Source: Clostridia bacterium (GTDB lineage: Bacteria > Bacillota > Clostridia > Clostridiales > Clostridiaceae). From it: a stretch of 14,184 nt of DNA. The notes beneath the pieces were generated by a model that saw only the letters and a program-made list of their open reading frames with translations, searched no databases and was not told the DNA's origin. Positions 1-6,458 of this stretch are shown here, piece after piece. Position 1 is the first letter of the stretch; each line of letters starts with the position of its first letter. The DNA lies in contig RZYZ01000029.1 in assembly GCA_009930125.1 (NCBI GenBank), forward strand, positions 1 to 14,184, in the 5' to 3' direction. The position numbers and the translations under genes are program-made.

Positions 1-42
1 AAATAGAGCATCACCGGCAGGAAAGGGGACAAGAGGAAAGTT

Positions 43-978
43 ATGAACAAAACGAAAGTATATATGGAAGAAATCAAGGAAACAGAAGGGAAAGAGTTCA
101 TCATAAGAGATGAAGCCAGAATCACCATCGGCAGATTCAGCATTGTGGAAAAGAACAGCGCAAACAAGAGTATCATGATCCGGCTGAGATTCTACAGAGA
201 AGGAGACAGAAGTCTTCTGAGGGAATCTCTAGGCACCATGACCCGAGGATTCCTTAGAGATGGGTCCTTCTTCAAGGTCAATGTCATCGTGTCCGATGAT
301 ATTTCCACGGTTCCTTTCACGGAGCTGGGTTACACGCTGGAGGGGATTCTGGTCAACAACAGCTATCAGGATTCCAGAATCAGAAATGAGTATCTCTTCG
401 GAACGGATAATACCAGGTTCAATCAATTCAAGGAGTTTAAGCTTCTGGCGCTGGACGGGGAAAGAGTAAGCCTGAAGCTTGCGTCTCCAGAGAATGCGGA
501 GGATTATCTGATCTACTATACGGAAAACAGAGAATTTCTGAGGGCCCTGGAGCCTCACAGAGATGCGGAGTTCTATACCCTTATGGGACAGAGAAAGGCA
601 CTGGATGAAAACTACAAGCATTACATGAACGGCCTGGCCATCAATTTCGGGGTCTATTACAGCGGAAAGCTCATCGGAAAAGTTCAGCTGTCGAATCTTG
701 TGTATGGCGGTTTCAGAAGCGCCACCCTGGGCTATGCGCTCCATAAGGATTTCGAAGGAAAAGGACTCATGAATGACGCATTGAGAACAGCCATCCGGTA
801 TGCCTTCGAGGAGCTGATGCTACATCGGATTGAGGCATCCACGCTGCTCGACAACTATAAATCGCAGAACGTCCTGAAAAGACTGGGCTTTAAACTGGTC
901 GGAACCAATGAGAAATATCTGTACATCAACGGGAAATGGCAGGACCATTACACCTTTTCATTAATCAGTGAATCCTAA
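43..978 (+). CDS. GNAT-family N-acetyltransferase, double-domain, RimJ/RimL-like C-terminus
   Basis: Predicted acetyl-CoA-dependent N-acetyltransferase of 311 residues, about twice the length of a single GNAT domain. The C-terminal half (about 138-311) is a full RimJ/RimL-type domain: a beta-bulge region ending in GYALHKD, the acetyl-CoA pyrophosphate loop FEGKGLM (237-243), and the closing LKRLGF...YINGKWQDH block typical of ribosomal-protein acetyltransferases. The N-terminal half (about 18-121) also resembles the end of a GNAT fold (FTELGYTLEGIL...NEYLFG) but has no pyrophosphate-binding loop, so it is probably structural or substrate-binding. The ATG follows a purine-rich GAGGAAAG site; an ATG eight codons later is less well placed. 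It is first in a likely operon with the MFS gene 20 bases downstream. Its promoter lies outside the window. The substrate is unknown; a protein N-terminus, small molecule or antibiotic are all possible. Confidence 0.88.
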   Translation: MNKTKVYMEEIKETEGKEFIIRDEARITIGRFSIVEKNSANKSIMIRLRFYREGDRSLLRESLGTMTRGFLRDGSFFKVNVIVSDDISTVPFTELGYTLEGILVNNSYQDSRIRNEYLFGTDNTRFNQFKEFKLLALDGERVSLKLASPENAEDYLIYYTENREFLRALEPHRDAEFYTLMGQRKALDENYKHYMNGLAINFGVYYSGKLIGKVQLSNLVYGGFRSATLGYALHKDFEGKGLMNDALRTAIRYAFEELMLHRIEASTLLDNYKSQNVLKRLGFKLVGTNEKYLYINGKWQDHYTFSLISES

Positions 979-998
979 TCTATCTTAAGGAGGCGACC

Positions 999-2225
999 AT
1001 GACAAGAGAGGAACGAAGCTGGATTCTGCAGGACTTCGGTAATTCAGCCTATTCAATCACCATCACCACAGCAATTTTACCTTTATTTTTTAAAAGCGTG
1101 GCGGCAAGTCATCTGGCCGATGCCACTTCCACAGCCTACTGGGGATATGCAAACTCCCTGGCAACGCTTCTCATTGCGCTACTGGCACCGCTACTGGGTA
1201 CCATTGCTGATTTCAGGGGCGTAAAAAAGAAGCTTTTCACAGCGTTCACACTGGTGGCCATCCTCTCCTCCGCCATGCTTGCCACGGTGGGAGAAGGACA
1301 ATGGATCTATGCCCTGGTCATCTATGTCATCACAGCTGTAGCGTTCAATGGATCCAGCATCTACTATGATGCATTTCTCACGGATGTGACCACGGATGAG
1401 CGTATGGATGAAATCTCCTCCAAGGGATTCGGGTTCGGTTACCTGGGTGGAACCATTCCTTTCATCATTTCCCTGGGCATCATACTCAGTGCGGAAAGAC
1501 TGGGACTGACGGTGACCCTGGCGACCCAGATGGCCTTTATCATCACGGCCGTATGGTGGATGATCTTCACGATTCCGATGCTGAAGAATGTGAAGCAGAA
1601 GTACTATATTGAAGGAAAACCGTCTAAGATCAAGGAAAGCTTTCTGATGCTGGCAGCCACTGCCAGAGACATCGTGAAGAACAAAATGGTTCTTTACTTC
1701 ATGATCGCCTATTTCTTCTACATTGATGGCGTCCATACGGTCATCACCATGGCTACGGCTTATGGGGTGGATGTCGGGGTGGATTCGGACAGACTGCTGA
1801 TCATCCTTGTGGCCATTCAGCTTGTGGCCTTCCCCTTTGCCATTCTATACGGAAAACTGGCGAAGGTCTTTGGGGCACGTAAGATGATCATGACAGGAAT
1901 CATCACCTATACATTCATCTCCATCTACGGATTCTTCCTGAAGACGGAACTGGATTTCTGGATTCTGGCCATGCTGGTTGCCAGCGCCCAGGGTGGAATT
2001 CAGGCCTTATCCAGGTCCTATTTCGGCAAACTGATTCCAAAGAACAAATCGGCGGAATACTTTTCCATCTTCAACATCTTCGGAAAAGTCTCTTCGATTT
2101 TCGGGCCGCTGCTCATGGGAATCGTCATCAGCATCACCGGTGAAACCAGGTACGGTATACTGAGTCTCATCATCCTTTTCGTTCTGGGCGCCTTTTTCTT
2201 CCTGAAGATCAAAGATGAGGAATAA
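999..2225 (+). CDS. MFS transporter, UMF1 / Atg22-like family
   Basis: Integral membrane transporter of 408 residues with about 12 hydrophobic segments, the normal MFS layout. The N-terminus WILQDFGNSAYS is the signature of the UMF1 (vacuole effluxer Atg22-like) branch. The cytoplasmic loop GTIADFRGVKKK (around 67-78) is the MFS motif A equivalent, and the second half has the matching loop ILYGKLAKVFGARK. GGIQALSRSYFGKLIP near residue 340 is also characteristic of the family. Bacterial members have no settled substrate; amino-acid or solute efflux has been proposed for relatives. A strong AAGGAGG lies five bases before the ATG. The gap to the upstream acetyltransferase is only 20 bases, so the two are probably co-transcribed. 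No convincing terminator follows; an inverted repeat downstream overlaps the next promoter. Confidence 0.9.
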   Translation: MTREERSWILQDFGNSAYSITITTAILPLFFKSVAASHLADATSTAYWGYANSLATLLIALLAPLLGTIADFRGVKKKLFTAFTLVAILSSAMLATVGEGQWIYALVIYVITAVAFNGSSIYYDAFLTDVTTDERMDEISSKGFGFGYLGGTIPFIISLGIILSAERLGLTVTLATQMAFIITAVWWMIFTIPMLKNVKQKYYIEGKPSKIKESFLMLAATARDIVKNKMVLYFMIAYFFYIDGVHTVITMATAYGVDVGVDSDRLLIILVAIQLVAFPFAILYGKLAKVFGARKMIMTGIITYTFISIYGFFLKTELDFWILAMLVASAQGGIQALSRSYFGKLIPKNKSAEYFSIFNIFGKVSSIFGPLLMGIVISITGETRYGILSLIILFVLGAFFFLKIKDEE

Positions 2226-2230
2226 AGGGC

Positions 2231-2287
2231 ATTTAGTATATTTTCCGCTTTCACTTGAAATCTTACCCTATTGTCTATATACTAAAT
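2231..2287. repeat. 10-bp perfect inverted repeat flanking the kinase-gene promoter
   Basis: ATTTAGTATA (2231-2240) and its exact complement TATACTAAAT (2278-2287) lie 37 bases apart. The right arm covers the -10 hexamer and the -35 lies between the arms. It could be a two-site operator or a weak hairpin ending the upstream MFS transcript. There is no T-run, so a terminator role is doubtful. Confidence 0.6.
2255..2283 (+). promoter_or_regulatory. sigma-A promoter of the P-loop kinase gene
   Basis: TTGAAA and TATACT are separated by exactly 17 bases. Transcription should start near 2290, giving a leader of about 115 nt before the ATG of the kinase-like gene. Confidence 0.75.
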
Positions 2288-2289
2288 TA

Positions 2290-2406
2290 GGAAATTAACG
2301 CAGAAACGAAGCGGTGGAAATTTGAACTGCATTGCGCTTCAGTGAGAGAAGAAATCTTCTCTGGAACAGATGAAAGTGCTGAAGATGCAGATTTATGGAG
2401 GTAAAC
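2290..2406 (+). promoter_or_regulatory. structured 5' leader of the kinase-like gene, possible cis-regulatory RNA
   Basis: The leader can form a long nested fold: CTGCAT (2327-2332) pairs with ATGCAG (2385-2390), CTTCAG (2337-2342) pairs with CTGAAG (2379-2384), and an inner hairpin AGAGAAG/CTTCTCT (2345-2362) has an AAAT loop. A competing stem GAAGCG (2308-2313)/CGCTTC (2335-2340) uses part of the same strand, so the two folds exclude each other. The long fold ends seven bases before the GGAGGT ribosome site. I could not match it to a riboswitch class I know. A regulatory function is inference from pairing alone. Confidence 0.45.
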
Positions 2407-3036
2407 ATGAATTATAAAGGAATTATTATTTTCGGAGAGATGGGATCAGGTAAGGATACCTTAGCGGACTTCATCATTGATCTGGAACCGAAGACGAAGA
2501 AATATGGTCTGGGAGACATCATAAGAGGCATGAAGCCCATCGTGTCCATTTCACCTGAATGGCTTGGCAATGAAAGAGGATTCTTCCAGCTTGTTGCAGA
2601 TAAGCTGAGAGAAATCGATATGAACATCCTCAACAAGTATGCTTTGTCCAGAATGATCACGGAAAATGCAGAGCTTCATCCCGTCGCGCAGGAGACCAAG
2701 TGGGATGATATCTACGAGAATCTCAACAGAGTGAATGAAACCATCCTTCCTATGATCGTCGGTGGAAGAACCAAAGACGACTTCGATTTCTGGAAAAAGG
2801 CCGGATTCCTGATAGTCGGAATCACTGCCACCAAGGAAAACAGATTCCAGAGACTGGTGGAAAGAGACGGAGAAGAAGTGGCTAAGAACAGCAATCCGAA
2901 TCACAACACTGAGAAGGAAGTGGCTGCCCTTGTAGAGAAGGCAGACTTCATCGCAAACAATGACGGAAGTCTGGAAGACCTGAAAGTGAAAGCGCAGGAA
3001 GTCCTGGATTTCTTCAGAAACAGCGAAATCAGCTAA
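2407..3036 (+). CDS. P-loop nucleotide-kinase-like protein (NMP / dephospho-CoA kinase fold)
   Basis: Cytoplasmic protein of 209 residues. A Walker A loop GEMGSGKDT (10-18) sits at the N-terminus, followed by a mostly helical middle. FLIVGITATKENRFQRLVERDG (a lid-like arginine-containing segment after a beta strand, 134-155) comes next, then ADFIANNDGSLEDL near the C-terminus. This order matches dephospho-CoA kinase, dNMP kinase and related small P-loop kinases, but the invariant residues that would name a substrate are not obvious, so only the fold is called. The chosen ATG has GGAGGT four bases upstream; an in-frame ATG four codons earlier overlaps that ribosome site and is rejected. The gene has its own promoter and folded leader and is followed by a bidirectional terminator, so it is monocistronic. 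Confidence 0.8.
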   Translation: MNYKGIIIFGEMGSGKDTLADFIIDLEPKTKKYGLGDIIRGMKPIVSISPEWLGNERGFFQLVADKLREIDMNILNKYALSRMITENAELHPVAQETKWDDIYENLNRVNETILPMIVGGRTKDDFDFWKKAGFLIVGITATKENRFQRLVERDGEEVAKNSNPNHNTEKEVAALVEKADFIANNDGSLEDLKVKAQEVLDFFRNSEIS

Positions 3037-3051
3037 AAAAGATCAAAAAAT

Positions 3052-3105
3052 AAAACCATCCCTTTCCCATCACAGGCTGACTGTGATAGGCAGGGATGGT
3101 TTTTT
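3052..3105. terminator. bidirectional intrinsic terminator with nested hairpin
   Basis: A 12-bp stem (3052-3063 with 3092-3103, AAAACCATCCCT and complement) encloses a second 7-bp hairpin (ATCACAG at 3069 with CTGTGAT at 3081). The forward strand ends in six Ts and the other side is A-rich, so it can end both convergent transcripts. Confidence 0.88.
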
Positions 3106-3111
3106 CATGAG

Positions 3112-3876
3112 CTAGAAGTATCCAGGTGGGGCCACTTCCGAGCGTTCTTTTGGATTCTTCAGCACTTCATAAAGCTCTGTGACGGTGGCTTTTCTGTATG
3201 TGCTCACCAGCGGTGCCGCAAGACCCAGCGTAAGCATGGCGAGAAGATACCAGCCGATGAAGGAGAGCTCCAGGACGAAGATGTCCATCTTGTGTCCCTG
3301 GGTCATCTCGGTGCTTAAGGAGAATGCATCCTTATAGTGCATGTCAGGGTGGTCTGCCATGATGTAGGGAACCATATAGAGTTTGAAGATTTTTATGATT
3401 CCTGGAATGATGAGAAGCAGAAAATGCAGAAAAATAAACAGGTTCTGAAGAAAGATCACCACGACGCCATTGAGATAATGTCCTGACCGGAAAGAATCAA
3501 AGAGATTCAGTGGTGTATTCTCCTCAGGCGTTCTCCTGTTCACGATGAAATATCTGGACAGACCGATGGAAAGCGGGGCTGCCACAAATATCTGATAGAG
3601 GAAGGAGAGAAAACTCGCCATTGCGCCAAAGAGCAGGAAGAACGTGGTGAGAGGGTAGGAGATGAGATTATCGAAATAGTTCTCACCAATGCTGTAGCTC
3701 AGCATTTCATTTCGGGCTTCCAGTTCTCTGGTTGCATCTTCCCCCAGCTTCAGGGTAAGATTGCTGTTTTCACCGCCTGTCAGTATGCTGTAAAGGATGA
3801 TGACCAGAACACTGATGAGAAATGTGCCTTTCAGTGCCTTCTTGGCGCTGTTTTTCAGTTCGCTTCTTGTCCACAT
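3112..3876 (-). CDS. DUF975 family integral membrane protein
   Basis: Membrane protein of 254 residues, function unknown. The start MWTRSELK followed by an amphipathic stretch and a hydrophobic segment (about 18-33) is typical of DUF975 proteins of Firmicutes. So is the block with PYIMADHPDMHYKDAFSLS followed by a TQGHK loop and LSFIGWYLLAMLTLGLAAP near the C-terminus. Five or so membrane segments are apparent, with a hydrophilic loop after the first. The start chosen is the second in-frame ATG, which has GAGGTGG eight bases upstream; the ATG seven codons earlier has no ribosome site. It has its own promoter and ends against the shared terminator with the kinase gene. No neighbour suggests a pathway. 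Confidence 0.85.
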   Translation of the reverse strand: MWTRSELKNSAKKALKGTFLISVLVIILYSILTGGENSNLTLKLGEDATRELEARNEMLSYSIGENYFDNLISYPLTTFFLLFGAMASFLSFLYQIFVAAPLSIGLSRYFIVNRRTPEENTPLNLFDSFRSGHYLNGVVVIFLQNLFIFLHFLLLIIPGIIKIFKLYMVPYIMADHPDMHYKDAFSLSTEMTQGHKMDIFVLELSFIGWYLLAMLTLGLAAPLVSTYRKATVTELYEVLKNPKERSEVAPPGYF

Positions 3877-3915
3877 ATAGGAATCCACCTCTTTCATAAA
3901 TCAATTGATAACATA

Positions 3916-3943
3916 ATTATATACAATAGTTTCAGAAATACAA
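3916..3943 (-). promoter_or_regulatory. promoter of the DUF975 gene
   Basis: Read on the reverse strand, TTGTAT and a perfect TATAAT are separated by 16 bases, about 40 bases before the start codon, in an AT-rich gap. Confidence 0.65.
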
Positions 3944-3976
3944 TAAAAAGATGGAACAGTGAAGAGCGTCGCAAAG

Positions 3977-3999
3977 AAAAAAGAAGCCGAAGCTTCTTT
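3977..3999 (-). terminator. intrinsic terminator of the alcohol dehydrogenase / SRAP operon
   Basis: On the reverse strand AAAGAAGC-TTCG-GCTTCTTT forms an 8-bp stem with a TTCG tetraloop and runs into a T tract (forward A-run at 3977-3982). It starts at the base next to the SRAP stop codon. Confidence 0.88.
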
Positions 4000-4620
4000 C
4001 TAGAACATGGATAACTGGGCATTGTGATCTTCCTTTGTAATCAGAAGTTTTTCAGGATAGGACCCGATGATTCTTCTTACCTCATCCTGAGACGATTCTG
4101 GGTTCAGGAAGGCTCTGATATCCTCTTTACTGACAATGAGCGGCGTTCTCGGATGAATCGCACTCATTTCATTCTGAGAGGGTCCTGTGATGATGGAAAA
4201 ACGCTGGGTGATGCTGCCGTCGTTTTCAGCGAATTTCTCGAAGACTCCGCCCATGAACAGAAATTGGTCAGGTGTTCTGACGTAGTGCTTGATCTTCTCT
4301 TTTCCCTGCCATTCGTAGAAAAGATTCGCAGGAACAAGGCAGCGGCTGCTGGCGGCAGCTTTTCGGAACATGGGTTTTTCGAAGATGCTTTCACCACGGG
4401 CGTTGAACACCAGTTTCTTATGAAGGGGAAACCCCCAGGTGGAGCGATGCAGTCCTTCTCCAGTTACAACAAGAGATTTTGATCCCGGATAGATGTCTTT
4501 TTTTTCATGGGTGTAGGAGGCAAGCGTCTCATCACTGTATCTGTCCCTCACTTCGCCCAGCACATCGATGATGTTTAAAATATCATCCATGCTCAGTTCC
4601 AGCTGAAATCGTCCGCACAA
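4000..4620 (-). CDS. yedK: SOS response-associated peptidase (SRAP), YedK/HMCES-type abasic-site DNA crosslinker
   Basis: Protein of 206 residues. In this family, removal of Met1 exposes Cys2, which forms a thiazolidine crosslink with abasic sites in single-stranded DNA and shields them. All key residues are visible: Cys2 in MCGRF, N73 and R75 in FNARGES, the catalytic Glu103 in RCLVPANLFYEW, and His156 in AIHPRTPLI. The length is normal for the family. Because Cys must be residue 2, the start is fixed on a TTG codon; AAGGAGG lies ten bases upstream, inside the 3' end of the preceding dehydrogenase gene. Only two bases separate the stop of that gene from this start, so translation is probably coupled. 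No LexA-type operator was seen upstream of the operon. Confidence 0.93.
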   Translation of the reverse strand: MCGRFQLELSMDDILNIIDVLGEVRDRYSDETLASYTHEKKDIYPGSKSLVVTGEGLHRSTWGFPLHKKLVFNARGESIFEKPMFRKAAASSRCLVPANLFYEWQGKEKIKHYVRTPDQFLFMGGVFEKFAENDGSITQRFSIITGPSQNEMSAIHPRTPLIVSKEDIRAFLNPESSQDEVRRIIGSYPEKLLITKEDHNAQLSMF

Positions 4621-4622
4621 AT

Positions 4623-5732
4623 CTAGGATTCCTCCTTTCTCAGTAGCGTCTTATAGATGTTTGTCAGATCCTCTCGAGAAACTCTTTCAGGATGATTCTT
4701 CAGCTTCTTCTCGCTGGACAGAATATCATCCACATATTTCTTGATTTCCGCATCCGTCAGGCTGACGTTTCGGAAGTTCAGAATTTCCTTCAGTATGAGG
4801 GAAAGCTCTTCAATGGAAGCGACTTTGATCAGATGCAGCAGTCTTTCCAGCTTATCCGTTTTCCTGAAATTCTTCAGATAGCCCGGAAAGAGCAGACCGT
4901 TGGCGACGCCATGAGGCACATGTTTCTCTGCAGTCAGCACATAACCCATACCATGAGGCAGACTGGTTCCAGTCTGGGAAATCACCATGCCGCCGATACT
5001 GGAGGCCATCAGAAGCTTCTCCCGGACTTCGATGCTGCAGTCTTTCTTTCTTAATGGTTCGATACATTCGCCGAAAAGGCGCAGCCCTTTTTCCGCTAGA
5101 GTATCTGTCAGCAGATTGGATTTCGTGCTGAGATATCCTTCCGCCAGATGGGAGAAAGCATCCACAGCGGTGCAGGTGGTGATGTCATAGGGTTTGTTCA
5201 GTGTGTAGCGCGCATCGAGAAAGGCGATATCCGGAAAGATTCTCTGTCCGGTGCTTCGGCTGATGCCTTCTTCCTGAAGATAGACAACGGAATAGGGGGT
5301 GGTTTCAGACCCTGGCCCTGCTGTAGTCGGGACAGCGACTATGGGAATGCCTTCCAGGTTCTTCAGCGACAGGATTTCCTTGGCCTGGATCTGATTCCGG
5401 AAGAGAATGGAAATGGCTTTTGCGGCATCAATGGCGGATCCTCCACCCACAGCCAGAATGAAGTCGATGCCGTTTCCTTTGTTCTCCTGATAGGCTTTTT
5501 CTATGATTTCAAGCGTAGGCCTTTCCTGCACTTCATCAAAGATGATGTATTTGATGTTTTCATTTTCCAGAGCGGTGATGCTGTCTTCAAGGGAACCGTT
5601 CAGTTTTGAGGATTCCAGTCCTGTGACGATGAGACATTTGTGCCCAAGACCACGCAGTCTCTTACTGTTTTTCACCAGAGCGTTTCTGCCTACAATAATG
5701 GAAGTAGGCATTCTGAATTTGAATTCGAACAA
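4623..5732 (-). CDS. iron-containing alcohol dehydrogenase (group III)
   Basis: NAD(P)-dependent alcohol/aldehyde oxidoreductase of 369 residues, full length for the family. The N-terminal dinucleotide-binding domain carries GGGSAID (96-102) and VPTTAGPGSETT (134-145). The C-terminal helical domain carries all four metal ligands: D191 and H195 in AVDAFSH, H260 in LPHGMGY and H274 in VPHGVANG. The start is a TTG codon with AGGAGGA eight bases upstream; the first in-frame ATG (codon 8) is too far from that site and would cut the first beta strand. The substrate cannot be read; relatives reduce aldehydes such as butanal, lactaldehyde or succinic semialdehyde. It is first in an operon with the SRAP gene. 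The upstream DNA has three repeats and a palindrome that look like regulator sites. Confidence 0.92.
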   Translation of the reverse strand: MFEFKFRMPTSIIVGRNALVKNSKRLRGLGHKCLIVTGLESSKLNGSLEDSITALENENIKYIIFDEVQERPTLEIIEKAYQENKGNGIDFILAVGGGSAIDAAKAISILFRNQIQAKEILSLKNLEGIPIVAVPTTAGPGSETTPYSVVYLQEEGISRSTGQRIFPDIAFLDARYTLNKPYDITTCTAVDAFSHLAEGYLSTKSNLLTDTLAEKGLRLFGECIEPLRKKDCSIEVREKLLMASSIGGMVISQTGTSLPHGMGYVLTAEKHVPHGVANGLLFPGYLKNFRKTDKLERLLHLIKVASIEELSLILKEILNFRNVSLTDAEIKKYVDDILSSEKKLKNHPERVSREDLTNIYKTLLRKEES

Positions 5733-5772
5733 TTTTAAGATCCTCCTCTAAAGTTATTAAGTTTATGCTGTT

Positions 5773-5790
5773 CATCGCTTATAAACGATG
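5773..5790 (-). promoter_or_regulatory. imperfect 18-bp palindrome, possible operator/-10 region of the dehydrogenase operon
   Basis: CATCGCTTATAAACGATG is its own reverse complement except for one mismatched pair. On the reverse strand it contains TATAAG, a possible -10, about 45 bases before the TTG start. No good -35 lies 17 bases upstream, which would suit an activator-dependent promoter. Confidence 0.45.
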
Positions 5791-5816
5791 CGTTTCATCC
5801 ATGTTCTGCTATTCGT

Positions 5817-5848
5817 CATGTATCACATGTATCAGAGGTCATGTATCA
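5817..5848. repeat. three direct copies of CATGTATCA upstream of the dehydrogenase operon
   Basis: CATGTATCA occurs at 5817, 5826 and 5840; the first two abut, and the last two extend to CATGTATCAGA. On the dehydrogenase strand they read TGATACATG and lie upstream of the presumed promoter, where activator or repressor sites are expected. The third copy ends 25 bases before the tRNA promoter. Confidence 0.6.
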
Positions 5849-5872
5849 GATGAAAAAAATTCTCAATGACTA

Positions 5873-5901
5873 TTGACATTCCTGTTCTACATAAGTATAA
5901 T
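5873..5901 (+). promoter_or_regulatory. consensus promoter of first tRNA-Lys gene
   Basis: A perfect TTGACA, 17-base spacer and perfect TATAAT, 19 bases before the tRNA. Confidence 0.92.
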
Positions 5902-5920
5902 AATCTTTGTCAGTAAATCT

Positions 5921-5996
5921 GGTTGATTAGCTCAGCTGGTAGAGCATGCGACTCTTAATCGTAGGGCCCAGGGTTCGAACCCCTGATCGACCACCA
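5921..5996 (+). tRNA. trnK: tRNA-Lys (CTT), copy 1
   Basis: A complete 76-nt cloverleaf with encoded CCA. The acceptor stem GGTTGAT pairs with ATCGACC (one G-U). The D arm has AGCTCAGCTGGTAGAGC and the T arm has GGTTCGAACCC. The anticodon loop CTCTTAA places CTT at positions 34-36, which reads the lysine codon AAG. It has its own promoter and terminator. Confidence 0.97.
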
Positions 5997-6000
5997 TTTA

Positions 6001-6026
6001 ATCCGGTATTCGTACCGGATTTTTTT
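6001..6026 (+). terminator. intrinsic terminator of tRNA-Lys copy 1
   Basis: ATCCGGTA-TTCG-TACCGGAT forms an 8-bp perfect stem with a TTCG loop, followed by six Ts. Confidence 0.95.
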
Positions 6027-6108
6027 ATTGCGCTGCATTTTCAGACGACCAGTTCATTTAGTCTTTCCATGGCAGATCGAGTCAGCTGAATTTTTTTGTG
6101 ATTTTCGG

Positions 6109-6137
6109 TTGACAACTTCCCATCCACTGCGTATAAT
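6109..6137 (+). promoter_or_regulatory. consensus promoter of second tRNA-Lys gene
   Basis: A perfect TTGACA, 17-base spacer and perfect TATAAT, 19 bases before the tRNA. The spacing is the same as for copy 1, but the spacer sequence is unrelated. Confidence 0.92.
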
Positions 6138-6156
6138 AAATTTTGTTGCAAAACAT

Positions 6157-6232
6157 GGTTGATTAGCTCAGCTGGTAGAGCATGCGACTCTTAATCGTAG
6201 GGCCCAGGGTTCGAACCCCTGATCGACCACCA
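6157..6232 (+). tRNA. trnK: tRNA-Lys (CTT), copy 2
   Basis: Identical over all 76 nt to the copy 160 bases upstream, with the same CTT anticodon and encoded CCA. It is transcribed from its own promoter and ends in the same terminator. Confidence 0.97.
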
Positions 6233-6237
6233 TTTTA

Positions 6238-6263
6238 ATCCGGTATTCGTACCGGATTTTTTT
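6238..6263 (+). terminator. intrinsic terminator of tRNA-Lys copy 2
   Basis: The same 8-bp TTCG-loop hairpin and T tract as after copy 1. The only difference in the flank is one extra T between the tRNA and the stem. Confidence 0.95.
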
Positions 6264-6399
6264 ATTGTCTTTTTTTCTTTTCTTCATTATAATCCAGAAC
6301 TTTGAACTTAGTCTTAACGATTCCACATTCTTCCGGAATTTTGCACCATATCATGAAAAAGTAAAGACTGTATCTTTTTTGAGAATCCTGCATTTTAGG

Positions 6400-6428
6400 T
6401 TCATGGAGTCTGAAACGGGTGATATAAT
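6400..6428 (+). promoter_or_regulatory. promoter of the M29 aminopeptidase / aroA operon
   Basis: An extended -10, TGATATAAT (6420-6428), ends 30 bases before the ATG. The -35 at 17 bases (TTCATG) is poor, which is tolerated with an extended -10. Confidence 0.6.
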
Positions 6429-6458
6429 GAAAGAAAAAGAGGATTGAGGAGAGACCCT

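Noticed and set aside
2290..2406. Tetrahydrofolate riboswitch, suggested by CGAAGCGGTG and CATTGC fragments
   Set aside because: The fragments are short, in the wrong spacing, and the upstream half of the conserved core is missing.
5817..5848. CRISPR-like array from three CATGTATCA copies
   Set aside because: The repeats are only 9 bp, with gaps of 0 and 5 bases instead of spacers of about 30; operator sites fit better.
5733..5872. LexA/SOS operator for the SRAP operon
   Set aside because: No GAAC-N4-GTTC or related palindrome was found; the palindrome at 5773 has a different sequence.
6265..6447. 60-codon open frame between tRNA-Lys and the M29 gene
   Set aside because: It has no ribosome site, begins in the tail of a terminator T tract and contains the promoter of the next operon; the composition is that of AT-rich noncoding DNA.
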